Shown one piece after another: positions 9,940 through 18,234 of a stretch of DNA of 64,000 bases. Position 1 is the first letter of the stretch. Each line of letters starts with the position of its first letter. Source of the DNA: Gemmatimonadaceae bacterium (GTDB taxonomy: Bacteria; Gemmatimonadota; Gemmatimonadetes; Gemmatimonadales; Gemmatimonadaceae); the NCBI GenBank assembly GCA_020852815.1, contig JADZAN010000018.1, forward strand, positions 124,001-188,000. Direction: 5' to 3'. Below the pieces are notes generated by a model. It saw nothing but the letters and a program-made list of their open reading frames with translations. It made no database searches and was not told the origin of the DNA. Made by a program: the position numbers and the translations under genes.

Positions 9940-11361
9940 ATGATGCGCCGCAACGCTCGCTCGCTCGGCATGCTGCTCCTCCTCGCCATGCCGGCCTCCA
10001 CGGCCCTGGCCCAGGAGGGGAAGTTCGACCTCCAAAAGACGAAAACCGTTCTCTCCGGGGTGATCGAGAAGACGCTGGCCGAGCATGGCATCCCGTCCAT
10101 GTCCATCGCGCTGGTGCGTGGTGACTCGATCGTCTGGAAAGGGGCGTTTGGCTACGCCAACATGCGCACCCGCACCCCCGCCACCACCGAGACCCTCTAC
10201 AGCACCGGGTCCTCGTTCAAGTCGGTCACCGCGACCGCAATCATGCAGCTGGCGGAGCAGGGAAAGCTCAAGCTCGACGACCCCATCAACCAGTACCTCG
10301 GCGACTCCAAGGTGCAGGAGCAGCCGGACAAGCCGGTCACCTTCACGCACATCCTCTCGCACTGGTCGGGGCTCAAGAGCGGCGCCGAGACGCAGCCCAT
10401 CTGGGGGCGCAAGCTGCCCAGGACGATGGAAGCGTTCACCGCCGCGCTCACCCCCGTGCGCGCCCCGGAAACCAAGTGGGAATACAACAACTTCGCCTAC
10501 GGAACCGCGGGGCTCCTCGCGCAGAAGATCTCCGGCATCGAGTACGAGCAGTACATGGTCGATCACGTGCTCAAGCCGCTCGGCGTCACCACCCCGCATC
10601 CCGTCTATCCCTCGCCTGACATGGTCGAGCGCATGGCGCTCCCCTATGCAGCTGGCGGATCGCTCGGCAAGCCCGAGCCGGTGGCGCAGGTGCACTTCGA
10701 CGTCTATCCCGCCGGTGACATCTACCTCACCGCCGAGGACATGGCGCGCTACCTCGCGGCGCAGTTGAACGGCGGCGTCTTCCAGGGCAAACGCATCCTC
10801 TCGGAGGAGTCGGTGCGCGCCATGCACGAACCGCGCTTTGGCGGGGACTACGGTTTTGGCTTCTGGATGGTGAAGGACAGCGCCAGCGGCCACACGCTCA
10901 TCCATCACGGCGGCGCGATTGCCGGGCAGCGCGCCTTCCTCATCGGCGACCTCGATGCCAAGGTCGGCGTGTACTACATGACCAACTCCGACTTCCTCCC
11001 CGACGCGACGCCGCCCGTGCAGTCCGAGGTCGTCTACGCCGCGCTCAAGCTGCTGCGGGGCGAGAAGTACGTGCCGCGCCCGTCGCGGAAGGGGATCGTG
11101 GTGGACGCGAAGCTGCTCGACTCGTACGTGGGGACCTACGTACTCGGTCGCCAGTCGCTCGAGGTGAGCCGTGTCGGCCGTGCGTTAGCCGTTAGGCAGG
11201 GCGGCCAGGCCGGACTGAACGAGCTGCTCGCCGAGACTCCCACGCGGTTCTTCCAGCAGGGCAGCGCCATGACCTTCACGTTCGAGGGAGAGAACGGCAA
11301 GGTCGAGCGGCTCGTGCTGCAGGCCGGTGCGCAGCGGATGGTGGCGACGCGGCGCCCGTAG
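9940..11361 (+). CDS. Serine hydrolase, beta-lactamase/PBP-like (class C fold)
   Basis: About 473 residues. An N-terminal signal peptide (MMRRNARSLGMLLLLAMPASTALAQ) is followed by a beta-lactamase family domain. Visible motifs are the catalytic SxxK (GSSFKSVTAT), the Tyr-x-Asn box (WEYNNFAYG), and HHGGAIAG in the position of the KTG box. The C-terminal 100 residues form a separate small beta domain (YVGTYVLGRQSLEVSRVGRALAV), as in many esterase-like members. Substrates could be esters, D-amino peptides or beta-lactams. It is the last ordinary-looking gene before the cassette array begins on the opposite strand. Confidence 0.88.
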   Translation: MMRRNARSLGMLLLLAMPASTALAQEGKFDLQKTKTVLSGVIEKTLAEHGIPSMSIALVRGDSIVWKGAFGYANMRTRTPATTETLYSTGSSFKSVTATAIMQLAEQGKLKLDDPINQYLGDSKVQEQPDKPVTFTHILSHWSGLKSGAETQPIWGRKLPRTMEAFTAALTPVRAPETKWEYNNFAYGTAGLLAQKISGIEYEQYMVDHVLKPLGVTTPHPVYPSPDMVERMALPYAAGGSLGKPEPVAQVHFDVYPAGDIYLTAEDMARYLAAQLNGGVFQGKRILSEESVRAMHEPRFGGDYGFGFWMVKDSASGHTLIHHGGAIAGQRAFLIGDLDAKVGVYYMTNSDFLPDATPPVQSEVVYAALKLLRGEKYVPRPSRKGIVVDAKLLDSYVGTYVLGRQSLEVSRVGRALAVRQGGQAGLNELLAETPTRFFQQGSAMTFTFEGENGKVERLVLQAGAQRMVATRRP

Positions 11362-11511
11362 GCGGGGAACATCGCACCCACCGGATCCTTGGACCCGAAC
11401 CGAAGCCTCCAGTGGGAGAGTCTCGTCGATCGATTTGGCGGCCACGAAAGCGGACGCGCAGCCGGCAGCTGCAGCGAGCATCACCGCGAAGACGAGCGAG
11501 TGGTATCGCAT
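11185..11511 (-). pseudogene. 5' fragment of a lipoprotein gene, 3' end lost
   Basis: The first 40 or so residues (MRYHSLVFAVMLAAAAGCASAFVAAKS) form a convincing lipoprotein signal with lipobox AAGC. After about position 11395 the frame runs antisense into the serine hydrolase gene and becomes Arg/Pro-rich with no protein-like character. This looks like the 5' part of a cassette gene cut off at the junction with the ordinary chromosome, and may mark the distal edge of the array. Confidence 0.35.
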
Positions 11512-11535
11512 CCGAAACCTTCCCGCCGTGTCGGC

Positions 11536-12342
11536 TCAATACGCAACGCGAGGGCGAGGTCTGCTGCGCGACTCGGCGGCCTGTCTCCTGCCACGCCATC
11601 GCGCCAGGAGTCCAGCTCCCACGAACACACGCGTGCCCCAGGGACACCAACTCGAGATGTCGCTGGGCCCAGGCGCGGTCTCGCCACAGCGCAGATCCGC
11701 GCGACCGAAGACGGCGCCTCCGAACAGCCGCATCACGTCGCCGCGTATAGTGGGTTCCTCGACGCTGATCAGAATGGAGCCGAGCCGCTGCTCGCTGCCC
11801 GCACGACGCGCGCGGAGTTGCAGGACGGCGCCACTGATCGACACGAGCTGTCCGCCCGCCAGCTGCCGCCCCACGCTCGTCACCAGACCGCGGTCGTGCC
11901 CCCCGCCAAGGGCCGCGATGCCACCTACGCCCGCGTCCCATCCCGACGTCCATCGCCGCGGCGCCTGGACGAAGAGGGTCCCTCCCACTCCGTTCCATCC
12001 CGTCGCGAGAGCGAGCCCGAGGCGCACCGCTGGGCGAACGTCGCTTTCCGGCACCCAGCCAAACTCGTGCGTGACGGCCGCCTGGGGTCGCACGCCCCAT
12101 CTCGTGCGCGCCGAATCGTCATGACGTACGGCACGCGCTTCGGCAAGATGCGCCGTGACCGACAGGCTGGTGCGCACGCCAGGTTGAACGCGCGGCGACA
12201 CAGGGAACACCGGAAAACAGGCTGTGGTAATCGTCGCGAGCAGGAGCGTGAGCGGGCGGCCAAGCTGCGCGCAGCAGCGCAGTTGATGTGTCGCCAAGAC
12301 ACGAAGCGAATCGATTGGACCCGTGTCACCCGGCTGCAGCAT
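11536..12342 (-). CDS. Hypothetical lipoprotein / beta-barrel-like protein
   Basis: About 268 residues from the ATG at 12342. A hydrophobic segment ending in Cys (RPLTLLLATITTACFPV) suggests a lipoprotein. The rest is rich in Gly, Val and alternating residues (AVRLGLALATGWNGVGGTLFVQ, LVSISGAVLQLRARR), as in small outer-membrane barrels. There is no recognised family. It starts 24 bases downstream of the lipoprotein fragment at 11511 reading the same way, and lies in the most decayed end of the cassette array, where no clear attC remains. Confidence 0.5.
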   Translation of the reverse strand: MLQPGDTGPIDSLRVLATHQLRCCAQLGRPLTLLLATITTACFPVFPVSPRVQPGVRTSLSVTAHLAEARAVRHDDSARTRWGVRPQAAVTHEFGWVPESDVRPAVRLGLALATGWNGVGGTLFVQAPRRWTSGWDAGVGGIAALGGGHDRGLVTSVGRQLAGGQLVSISGAVLQLRARRAGSEQRLGSILISVEEPTIRGDVMRLFGGAVFGRADLRCGETAPGPSDISSWCPWGTRVFVGAGLLARWRGRRQAAESRSRPRPRVAY

Positions 12343-12353
12343 ATTGTCGCTCC

Positions 12354-12430
12354 TCTAACAGCATTCCGTCGCTCGCCCACCTGAACCTGCAACTCATCCG
12401 CGTGCCGTCCGACATGGTCGGGCGTTGGGT
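12354..12430 (-). other. Possible degenerate attC
   Basis: CTCTAAC on the left and GTTGGGT on the right frame a short region with an inverted repeat around GCTCGCCC / GGGCG. It sits at the 3' side of the gene ending at 12558. The match is weak. Confidence 0.25.
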
Positions 12431-12557
12431 CCTCGCCAAACTGGACCGCGTCGACCGTCGGTCGCCCCTTCAGCAGCGCCGGTGCCGGCCGTCCATCACG
12501 TCCCCGTCGGCCGCAAGGATGATAGGGTACGTGATCGGCGCGACCACCACAGCAGCC

Positions 12558-13079
12558 TTAGGTCGCTTCCTGCCCCAGGACGCGGACGACGATCCATCTC
12601 CCTTCGCGTCGCTCGAGTGCGACACGGAATGCCGAGAAGGACAGCTGACCATGCGCGCCCGCGGTCTCCCATGCAAGGGCGGCCTCCGCAGCGGACGCCG
12701 TCATGACGCGAATGTGAATGGCGACCAGCACCGAAACGCCACGAAGCTGACACCGATGCGGTGTTGCAGCGTCACATGCGACCACCGCTGAGCGTTTCAC
12801 CTTCACCGCGCGAAACTCTCGAGCGAGTTGATCCACCTCAGGCGAGTCGGCAACCTCACCGTGACGATCGATGGCAACGGCAATGCGTCCCGTTGGCAGC
12901 GATTTCTTGAAGAAGGCCGCCACCGCCGATGCCACAGCGCGCCGCTCCAAGGGCGAATCCTGGGCGCGAAGGGGAATAGCGAGGGCCAAGGTGGCAATGC
13001 AGGAGCCGAGAAGGATGCTGCGCTTCCCGGTGACGTGCGCGCGACAGGTGGGTGTGATCACCTGAACAGATTGCCTCAC
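12558..13079 (-). CDS. Exported hypothetical protein
   Basis: About 173 residues from a GTG that overlaps the stop codon of the preceding gene (GTGA), so translation is probably coupled. A signal sequence (RSILLGSCIATLALAIPLRAQD) is followed by an alpha/beta-looking domain with EVDQLAREFRAVKVKRSAVVACD and ending in EGRWIVVRVLGQEAT. The ending resembles the last strands of NTF2-like folds, but the rest is not convincing. No catalytic motif is visible. Confidence 0.55.
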   Translation of the reverse strand: MRQSVQVITPTCRAHVTGKRSILLGSCIATLALAIPLRAQDSPLERRAVASAVAAFFKKSLPTGRIAVAIDRHGEVADSPEVDQLAREFRAVKVKRSAVVACDAATPHRCQLRGVSVLVAIHIRVMTASAAEAALAWETAGAHGQLSFSAFRVALERREGRWIVVRVLGQEAT

Positions 13080-13654
13080 CGCGCGGCGAGGCAGGAGAGG
13101 GACGCGTCAGGTTCCGGCGGGCGTTTCGACTGGGCAAGCTCTCGTGTGACGCCAGCGCGTACGCGCCACCCCGTGGGATCGCGCGCGGCGAAGTACACGA
13201 CGCTCCACTGTTGATGGAGCGCATCGCGCGAGCGTCCTAGCCAGGACACCACATCGAGCGATGCCTCGTGGCGAGTGATGGCGAAGTGTCGCACGATCAC
13301 GTGATAGCGGAGCGTCGCGTCGATTCCTGAGAGGGCGGCCCCGACGCCGCTGCGTGCGGAATCGTGGAGCGTCGCGAGGAAACTGGCTGGCGCGTCGCCC
13401 GGAGTGATCAGCAGGCCAACCGACGAAGAGGGCGACGCCGGCGATGACGACGAGGTCCTCACGACGACCAAATCGTGGGCAACCGCGACGGCGAAGCGCT
13501 GAGCCACGGTCGTGGAATCAGTAGCCGATTGTGCGGCAGCCGAAGCGCCGACCGCCGCTGTCGCGCAGAAGACTCCGACGCTTGGAAGCCATCTCACAAA
13601 CTGTCGTCGGCGTGCAGCGTGGTCGTCTTCGTGGCAACGTCGACTCTTCCCCAT
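13076..13654 (-). CDS. Exported hypothetical protein, upstream partner of 12558-13079
   Basis: About 192 residues with a Tat-like basic start (ARRRQFVRWLPSVGVFCATAAVGASAAAQ) ending in A-Q. The mature part contains a Ser/Pro-rich linker (SSSSPASPSSS) and a C-terminal region ending WRVRAGVTRELA, close in style to the final strands of NTF2-like proteins (WSVVYFAARDPTGWRVRAG). It overlaps the next gene by four bases, so the two form one translational unit. It diverges from the ArsR gene and shares its upstream region. Confidence 0.55.
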   Translation of the reverse strand: MGKSRRCHEDDHAARRRQFVRWLPSVGVFCATAAVGASAAAQSATDSTTVAQRFAVAVAHDLVVVRTSSSSPASPSSSVGLLITPGDAPASFLATLHDSARSGVGAALSGIDATLRYHVIVRHFAITRHEASLDVVSWLGRSRDALHQQWSVVYFAARDPTGWRVRAGVTRELAQSKRPPEPDASLSCLAAR

Positions 13655-13699
13655 TGCGCGCCGCTCGACTTGGCTTTACACTGAACCACATGGTTCAGT
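13654..13699 (+). promoter_or_regulatory. Promoter and operator of the ArsR gene
   Basis: A -35-like TTGCGC (13654 to 13659), a 17-base spacer and a -10-like TACACT (13677 to 13682) precede the ATG at 13690 by only seven bases, implying a leaderless or near-leaderless transcript. A perfect inverted repeat, ACTGAACCA-CA-TGGTTCAGT (13680 to 13699), covers the end of the -10 and the start codon. An ArsR-type dimer binding here would repress its own transcription. Confidence 0.6.
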
Positions 13700-14055
13700 T
13701 TCGCGCCCCCCATCTGGATGCCTCCTTCGCCGCGCTTGCCGACCCCACTCGGCGCGGTATCCTGGAGTTCCTTGGCCAGGCGGACGCGTCGATCACTGAA
13801 CTTGCCGGCGCGTTCCACATGACCCTCACCGGCATGCGGAAACACATCGGGGTCCTGGAGCACGCAGGGCTCGTCTCCACCGAGAAGGCCGGCCGCGTGC
13901 GCACCTGCACGCTCGGCCCACGCCGGCTGGACGACGAAACCGCGTGGATCGAGAGATACCGCCAACTGTGGCACGCACGCTTCGACGAGTTGGACCATAT
14001 CGTTGAGGAACTGCAACGGGCTGAACGCGTCGATCCACCCAAACAGAGGCCGTGA
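13690..14055 (+). CDS. ArsR/SmtB-family transcriptional regulator
   Basis: About 121 residues, the usual size for this family. The winged helix is clear: FAALADPTRRGILEFL, then ASITELAGAFHMTLTGMRKHIGVLEHAGLVSTEKAGRVRTCTL with the recognition helix around TGMRKHIGVLEHAGL. No paired Cys metal-binding motif is visible, as is typical for the subgroup paired with SRPBCC (AHSA1) proteins. It is followed 10 bases later by such a gene. The start codon sits inside a palindrome that is probably its own operator. It is one of the few plus-strand genes in the cassette region. Confidence 0.9.
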   Translation: MVQFRAPHLDASFAALADPTRRGILEFLGQADASITELAGAFHMTLTGMRKHIGVLEHAGLVSTEKAGRVRTCTLGPRRLDDETAWIERYRQLWHARFDELDHIVEELQRAERVDPPKQRP

Positions 14056-14065
14056 GACTATCCCC

Positions 14066-14542
14066 ATGAAGAACTCCACGACGTTGGAACGCAAGTCCGA
14101 GCGTGAGCTGGTCATCACGCGGATCTTCAATGCCCCCGCGCGCACCGTTTTCGATGCGTGGACAAAGCCGGAGTTGCTCCAGCGCTGGTGGACGCCGAAG
14201 TCGTTCGGCATCACCTTCGTGTCCTGCGACGTCGACGCGCGCACCGGGGGCTCGTACCGCTTCGTCTTCAGTCACCCCGACTTCGAACAACCAATGGCGT
14301 TCTTTGGCCGGTATGTCGAGGTGACGCCCCCTTCGCGCATCGTCTGGACCAACGAGGAAAGCGCGGAGGGCGCCGTGACGACACTGACCTTTCAGGAGAA
14401 CGACGGCAAGACACTCCTGATGCTCCACGAACTCTACCCGTCGAAGGAAGCGCTGGAAGAGTCGCTGGCATCCGGAAGCCCGACCGCGGCTGGCGAACAG
14501 TACGATCTGCTGGACGAGGTGCTCGCCACCTTGGTGAGCTGA
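14066..14542 (+). CDS. SRPBCC / AHSA1-domain protein
   Basis: About 158 residues starting at 14066 (MKNSTTLERKSERELVITRIF). The START-like fold of the activator-of-Hsp90 homologue family is evident: FNAPARTVFDAWTKPELLQRWW, then GGSYRFVFSHPD, YVEVTPPSRIVWT and the C-terminal helix region ending LLDEVLATLVS. These proteins bind hydrophobic small molecules and are often encoded after an ArsR-type regulator, as here. The stop codon overlaps the next start (TGATG), indicating an operon with the truncated hydrolase that follows. Confidence 0.9.
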   Translation: MKNSTTLERKSERELVITRIFNAPARTVFDAWTKPELLQRWWTPKSFGITFVSCDVDARTGGSYRFVFSHPDFEQPMAFFGRYVEVTPPSRIVWTNEESAEGAVTTLTFQENDGKTLLMLHELYPSKEALEESLASGSPTAAGEQYDLLDEVLATLVS

Positions 14543-14688
14543 TGCGTCCGACCGGCCACGCCCCCGCAAACGGACTCGGGACGTACTCCGAGATCCACGG
14601 CAGCGGCGAGCCGGCGGTGCTGCTGCACGGCGCGTTCATGATCAGCGATCACGCCGATGTCCCGCGGGTGGCCGGGAGCGCTGGGTGA
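14542..14688 (+). pseudogene. N-terminal remnant of an alpha/beta hydrolase
   Basis: A 48-residue frame starts inside the TGATG overlap with the SRPBCC gene. It reads like the front of an alpha/beta hydrolase (GTYSEIHGSGEPAVLLHGAFM, including the oxyanion-loop HGAF), then loses similarity and stops at 14688. The catalytic Ser, Asp and His regions are absent. The break falls around 14640, where the DUF1801 gene on the other strand ends, so a deletion or insertion junction has removed the rest. Confidence 0.6.
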
Positions 14689-15124
14689 CGTCGCGCGCTT
14701 CACGGCCGCTGCGCGACGCACCTGGCAGCTGCAACGGCATGCTGGACGGCGTCCGCGGGTGGAACGCCGCGGCCTCCCGAATCAGCGTGGCAATCCTGGG
14801 GTCCCGTGCGTCGGTGACGGTTGGCACCGGCACGTAGCGCTTGGACACTCCTGTGCCGCGCAAGAGGTGACTGCGGTCCGTGAGGTGGACTCCGTGTATG
14901 AACTCGAGGCGCACTGCCCCGCGCTTGACCCCGATCTGACACACGGCACCCTTGACCCGCCCGCCGACGCTCGGGCGATGATAGGACAGGCCGCCCCACA
15001 GAATCGACTCCGCCACGCCGGGGGCCGACGCTTTCACGACGTCCCGCAAGGCAAGGACTACCTCCCGGAAACCGGGCGGAACATCACGCAGGAACTGCCG
15101 AACCTCGCTTGATTCCACGTGCAT
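14642..15124 (-). CDS. DUF1801-domain protein
   Basis: About 160 residues from the ATG at 15124, chosen because an AAGGA motif lies eight bases upstream. The DUF1801 (YdhG-like) core is recognisable: EVRQFLRDVPPGFREVVLALRDVVKASAPGVAESILWGGLSYH, then VCQIGVKRGAVRLEFIHGVHL and LIREAAAF. The family has a YdhG-like fold of unknown function. The last 45 residues are Arg-rich and read antisense to the hydrolase remnant, so the natural stop may have been lost at a junction. It lies in the decayed end of the array. Confidence 0.75.
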   Translation of the reverse strand: MHVESSEVRQFLRDVPPGFREVVLALRDVVKASAPGVAESILWGGLSYHRPSVGGRVKGAVCQIGVKRGAVRLEFIHGVHLTDRSHLLRGTGVSKRYVPVPTVTDARDPRIATLIREAAAFHPRTPSSMPLQLPGASRSGREARDVTQRSRPPAGHRRDR

Positions 15125-15283
15125 GGCTCTCATCCTTGTGACGCGTAGCCGCAGCTGCACCGAAAGTGCTCGATGCGGACGCCGCGAGGCGTGCGGCAGG
15201 CACGTTGACTGCAGCCGATTGACACTACGGGCACCCGCGGTAGTACACAAGAAGCGCGCGGCTCATACTCGGTAGACCTGGTG

Positions 15284-15378
15284 TCGGCCCGGCGGCATCA
15301 CGGGAGTGCGCGAGGCGAGTCTATCGAGCGAGCGGAGCGCGCAGCCACGAGTCGGCGGGGCATTCCAGCGTGTTAGGC
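15284..15378 (-). other. attC site, right core intact, left core degraded
   Basis: A clean GTTAGGC core (15372 to 15378) contains the stop codon of the neighbouring gene. The inner stem region AGCGAGCGGAGCGCGC matches other sites in the array. The left core is no longer recognisable. Confidence 0.55.
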
Positions 15379-15684
15379 GCCGTCCACCAACTGCGATGCA
15401 CGGTTGCCCATGGACTGACTGACGAGGACGGCGAGTGCCCACAACGCCGCGAGTAACGCGAACTGGACGGCCAGGCGTACGAACGAGACGCCGGGACGGA
15501 TGAGCAGTGGCCCGCCCCCGCAGATGGCCAGCAACACGAAGTGTGGCGTGAAGCGGCGTACGGCGGAGCGCCACGAAGGCCGGAGACGGCTCGCGAGGTA
15601 TGACACCGCGAGCGGCCAAAGCAGAACTGCGAGGGCCCAGCCAGCCCAGATGAACAAACCGCTTGTCGGCACGAGTACGGTCAT
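15373..15684 (-). CDS. Small membrane protein cassette gene
   Basis: About 103 residues with at least three hydrophobic segments: LFIWAGWALAVLLWPLAVSYLAS, FVLLAICGGGPLLI and LAVQFALLAALWALAVLV. The stop codon TAA lies inside the attC core, so the gene ends exactly at the cassette boundary, which is a strong sign of a genuine cassette gene. The function is unknown. Confidence 0.7.
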   Translation of the reverse strand: MTVLVPTSGLFIWAGWALAVLLWPLAVSYLASRLRPSWRSAVRRFTPHFVLLAICGGGPLLIRPGVSFVRLAVQFALLAALWALAVLVSQSMGNRASQLVDGA

Positions 15685-15788
15685 TGTGTTCTCCTCGTGG
15701 TGTAGGCAGCAGCGTCACGCCGCCTCGATTGGAGCACCAGCGTACATGCGGTCGGAAGGCGATCTGAGCTTTCGGATGAGAGCTTCGT

Positions 15789-16349
15789 CTAGCTGCGTGC
15801 GCGCCGGTAGTGCATGGCGACCGCGCCGTTGCGGAGCGGCGTCGCCGAGACCAGCTCCAAGCGTCGCGTGCCGGACAGCCCGCCCTGGTACAGCGTCGGG
15901 CCATGACCGGCGATCCTGGGGTGGACGAGGAACTTGTACTCGTCGATCAGGTCCAGCCGATCAAGAGCGGTCGCGAGCTTGCCGCTGCCGAGGAGCACGC
16001 CGGTCGGCGTAGCGTCCTTCAGCGCCTGCACGCCGCTGCGGAGGTCGCCGGCGATGTGATGGCTGTTGGTCCACGGGAAGTCCGTTCGCGTAGACGAGAC
16101 GACGTACTTCGGCTTGTTCTCCAGCTTGACCGCCCACTCTTGCATCGCCGGCGGAACGTCCTCTTCGCCGCGGACCACCGCTGGCCAGTAGCTCTCCATC
16201 AACTCATAGGTGATGCGCCCCCACAGCATCGCCCCTTGTTCGTCCATGAGGCGGGTGAAAAAGGCGTGCGTTTCGTCGTCGGCGATTGGCCCCCGGTGGT
16301 CGATGCAACCGTCGAGGGTGACGTTGATACTGAAAGTCAGGAGTCCCAT
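15789..16349 (-). CDS. RibD C-terminal-like / dihydrofolate reductase family protein
   Basis: About 186 residues starting at 16349 (MGLLTFSINVTLDGCIDH). The pattern is that of the RibD-C / DHFR-like family common in soil bacteria: SINVTLDG near the N-terminus, MLWGRITYELMESYWP in the middle, then KYVVSSTRTDFPWTNSHHI and GVLLGSGKLATALDRLDLIDEYKFLVHPRIAGHGP. These are NADPH-binding reductases of uncertain substrate. A second, distant member lies at 41206 to 41853. No clear attC remains on its left. Confidence 0.88.
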   Translation of the reverse strand: MGLLTFSINVTLDGCIDHRGPIADDETHAFFTRLMDEQGAMLWGRITYELMESYWPAVVRGEEDVPPAMQEWAVKLENKPKYVVSSTRTDFPWTNSHHIAGDLRSGVQALKDATPTGVLLGSGKLATALDRLDLIDEYKFLVHPRIAGHGPTLYQGGLSGTRRLELVSATPLRNGAVAMHYRRARS

Positions 16350-16456
16350 GGCGGCGAGTCTACTCCGTATCTGTTGAGGTGTGTGCTGGAAAGACCATGC
16401 GTTCGATAGCGGCTGGGCTCCGTGAACGAGTGGAGCGGCAGCGCGAGGAATGGTGC

Positions 16457-16529
16457 GTTCAACGCCCTGCAAGTCTCCTGCAATCGGAGCTTAGCCGACC
16501 GACGCATCTCGCCGGTCAGAATGTTGGCG
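16457..16529 (-). other. attC-like site
   Basis: GTTCAAC on the left and GTTGGCG on the right with short internal complementarity (GACCG / CGGTC). It sits at the 3' end of the NAD(P)-binding gene and just upstream of the RibD-like gene, where a site is expected. Confidence 0.45.
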
Positions 16530-17403
16530 TGTGCCCACGGCGTGGGCCAGGAAAGGGAGCGACGCTGGCGCGGCCCCACACTCGTCGAAGGCTCGCAAGC
16601 TCGATATCAAGAGCGCCTCGGACCTGTGAAGGATCGCCTACGCAGTCGGCGAGCATGATATCCACCAAGGCGCGAGGCAGATTGCGAGAAAAGATCGGGA
16701 GGAGGCGGGCCATCGGCGCTGGAACGTGTCGAATCGGGACCGACGGATCATTGTTCAGCAGCCTGACCAGGTCGTCCAGGGTCATCGACTCCGGCCCGGG
16801 CAGGTCGAAGGTCCCGTCAGCGCCACGCTCGAGCGCCGCGATGATCGCCGACACCACGTCGTCGCGAAGAACCGGAGCCAGTACCTGCTGGCCTGAGCCG
16901 AGTATCGTCACGCTCGCTGCATCCCTTCGCAACATGGTCAGAGCGGTTGGCCCTGGACGATCGGGAGACCCGATGATGTGGGTGCAGCGGAACACCGTGA
17001 CGTGAGAAGCGGCTTGGCGAAGCGCTCGCTCCGCGCGCGCCTTGGAAGCGAGATATGCATTTGAGGAAACTTCGGAAGCACCGACGAAGCTCAAGAAGAT
17101 GACCCGAGCAGACGTCCCGTTCCGCAACGCCGAACAGAGCACTTCGGTCGTCGCCTCGTTCGCTGCCTGGTAGTCGCCGCGTTCCGGTTTCAGGTTGCCC
17201 GCCAGGTGAACAATGCTCCCCGCACGCGAGATCATTTGACGAGCGTTAGGCGACCGCATCCAATCCGCAACGATCTCCGAGGCTGGCAGGTCGGCCCGCT
17301 TTCTCACGAGCGCTATTGTTCTCGCCTTCCCCCGCAGCGCGGACAGGATGGCCATGCCCACTTGTCCGCTCGCTCCGGTGATAACCACAGGCTCGAGGCT
17401 CAT
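16516..17403 (-). CDS. NAD(P)-binding epimerase/NmrA-like protein
   Basis: About 295 residues. An N-terminal Rossmann motif, VVITGASGQVGMAIL, binds NAD(P). The rest follows atypical short-chain dehydrogenases of the NmrA/NDUFA9-like group: IVHLAGNLKPERGDYQAANEATTEVLCSAL, VIFLSFVGASEVSSNAYLASKARAERAL with a Tyr-x-x-x-Lys-like arrangement, then FRCTHIIGSPDRP. Likely a redox sensor or oxidoreductase of unknown substrate. The final residues read through the attC core, so the stop lies inside the recombination site. Confidence 0.88.
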   Translation of the reverse strand: MSLEPVVITGASGQVGMAILSALRGKARTIALVRKRADLPASEIVADWMRSPNARQMISRAGSIVHLAGNLKPERGDYQAANEATTEVLCSALRNGTSARVIFLSFVGASEVSSNAYLASKARAERALRQAASHVTVFRCTHIIGSPDRPGPTALTMLRRDAASVTILGSGQQVLAPVLRDDVVSAIIAALERGADGTFDLPGPESMTLDDLVRLLNNDPSVPIRHVPAPMARLLPIFSRNLPRALVDIMLADCVGDPSQVRGALDIELASLRRVWGRASVAPFPGPRRGHTPTF

Positions 17404-17442
17404 CTGCTGGTTCCCCGTTGTCAGACACTCACGCCTGCGTTC

Positions 17443-17919
17443 TCAACGCCTTCGTTCCATGGGATCCGCCCGGGCGGTCTGCTGCCCGAGCTGTTGGGCG
17501 AGCCCGATGAGGATTCCCTCGGGACCGCGGATGTAGCAGAGCCGATATTTGTCTTCGTAGTTGACGACTTCGTCGACCACCGTTGCACCGAGCTTACCGA
17601 GCCGGGCGAGGGTGTCGTCGAGGTCATCGACGGCGAACATGACGCGCAGGTATCCCAACGAGTTCACCGGAGCTCTGCGGTGATCGGACGCGATGGCGGG
17701 GGCGTCGAAGCGCGAGAGCTCGAGGCGGCTGTGGCCGTCGGGGGTGCGCATCGTGGCGATCTCGACGCGCTGGCCGCGCACGCCGGTGACGTGGCCAGCC
17801 CATTCGCCCTCGATGGGCATGCGGCCTTCGAGCGTAAGGCCGAGTTCGGTGAAGAACTCAGTGACGGCATCGAGGTTCTCCACGACGATGCCGACGTTGT
17901 CCATTCGTATCACTGTCAT
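17443..17919 (-). CDS. VOC-family (glyoxalase/bleomycin resistance-like) protein
   Basis: About 158 residues with the paired beta-alpha-beta-beta-beta modules of the vicinal oxygen chelate superfamily: RMDNVGIVVENLDAVTEFFTELGLTLEGR in the first half and GYLRVMFAVDDLDDTLARLGKLGATVVDEVVNYEDKYRLCYIRGPEGILIGLAQQL in the second, where the final Glu is a usual metal ligand. It could be a lyase, dioxygenase or binding protein. Another VOC member is at 31937 to 32314. It starts close to the truncated methyltransferase on its right. Confidence 0.9.
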   Translation of the reverse strand: MTVIRMDNVGIVVENLDAVTEFFTELGLTLEGRMPIEGEWAGHVTGVRGQRVEIATMRTPDGHSRLELSRFDAPAIASDHRRAPVNSLGYLRVMFAVDDLDDTLARLGKLGATVVDEVVNYEDKYRLCYIRGPEGILIGLAQQLGQQTARADPMERRR

Positions 17920-18012
17920 GATGCCTCCTTGGCGCCTGACTGGTTCTACACCGCGTCGGGAGAGCGATGCAACTCGACACGTGGATTCTTCAGGAACCGT
18001 CGCACGTGGGCA

Positions 18013-18207
18013 TCAGTTGCGTGCGGGTGAGTGCGGAACCTGGCTGGGGATCACCGGCGCCAGACAGAGGGGCAAAGCGCTCGCCCACGACTTGACGACT
18101 GCCGCGCCGATCGCGTCGCCCGCACGGGTACGGGTACCCCGTCCCGCAATGAAGACGCTCGCGACTGCCTCGTAACCGTTGGAGTCGTCATCAGTTGCTC
18201 GATCCAT
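18013..18207 (-). pseudogene. N-terminal remnant of a SAM-dependent methyltransferase
   Basis: Sixty-four residues begin MDRATDDDSNGYEAVASVFI and continue GAAVVKSWASALP, closely like the lead-in to the class I methyltransferase domain. Where the SAM-binding DLGCGHG motif should follow, the sequence jumps to APVIPSQVP, which resembles the next segment with a piece missing, then stops. It starts 28 bases inside a cassette boundary (the GCCTAAC at 18235), so it is the decayed gene of one cassette. Confidence 0.5.
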
Positions 18208-18234
18208 GTCCGCTTCAACGGGTGCGTGGTTGCG

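Noticed and set aside
11181-11200. GTTAGCCGTTAGGC inside the serine hydrolase gene as an attC core
   Set aside because: It lies within a well-supported coding sequence on the other strand, with no partner core or hairpin at the right distance.
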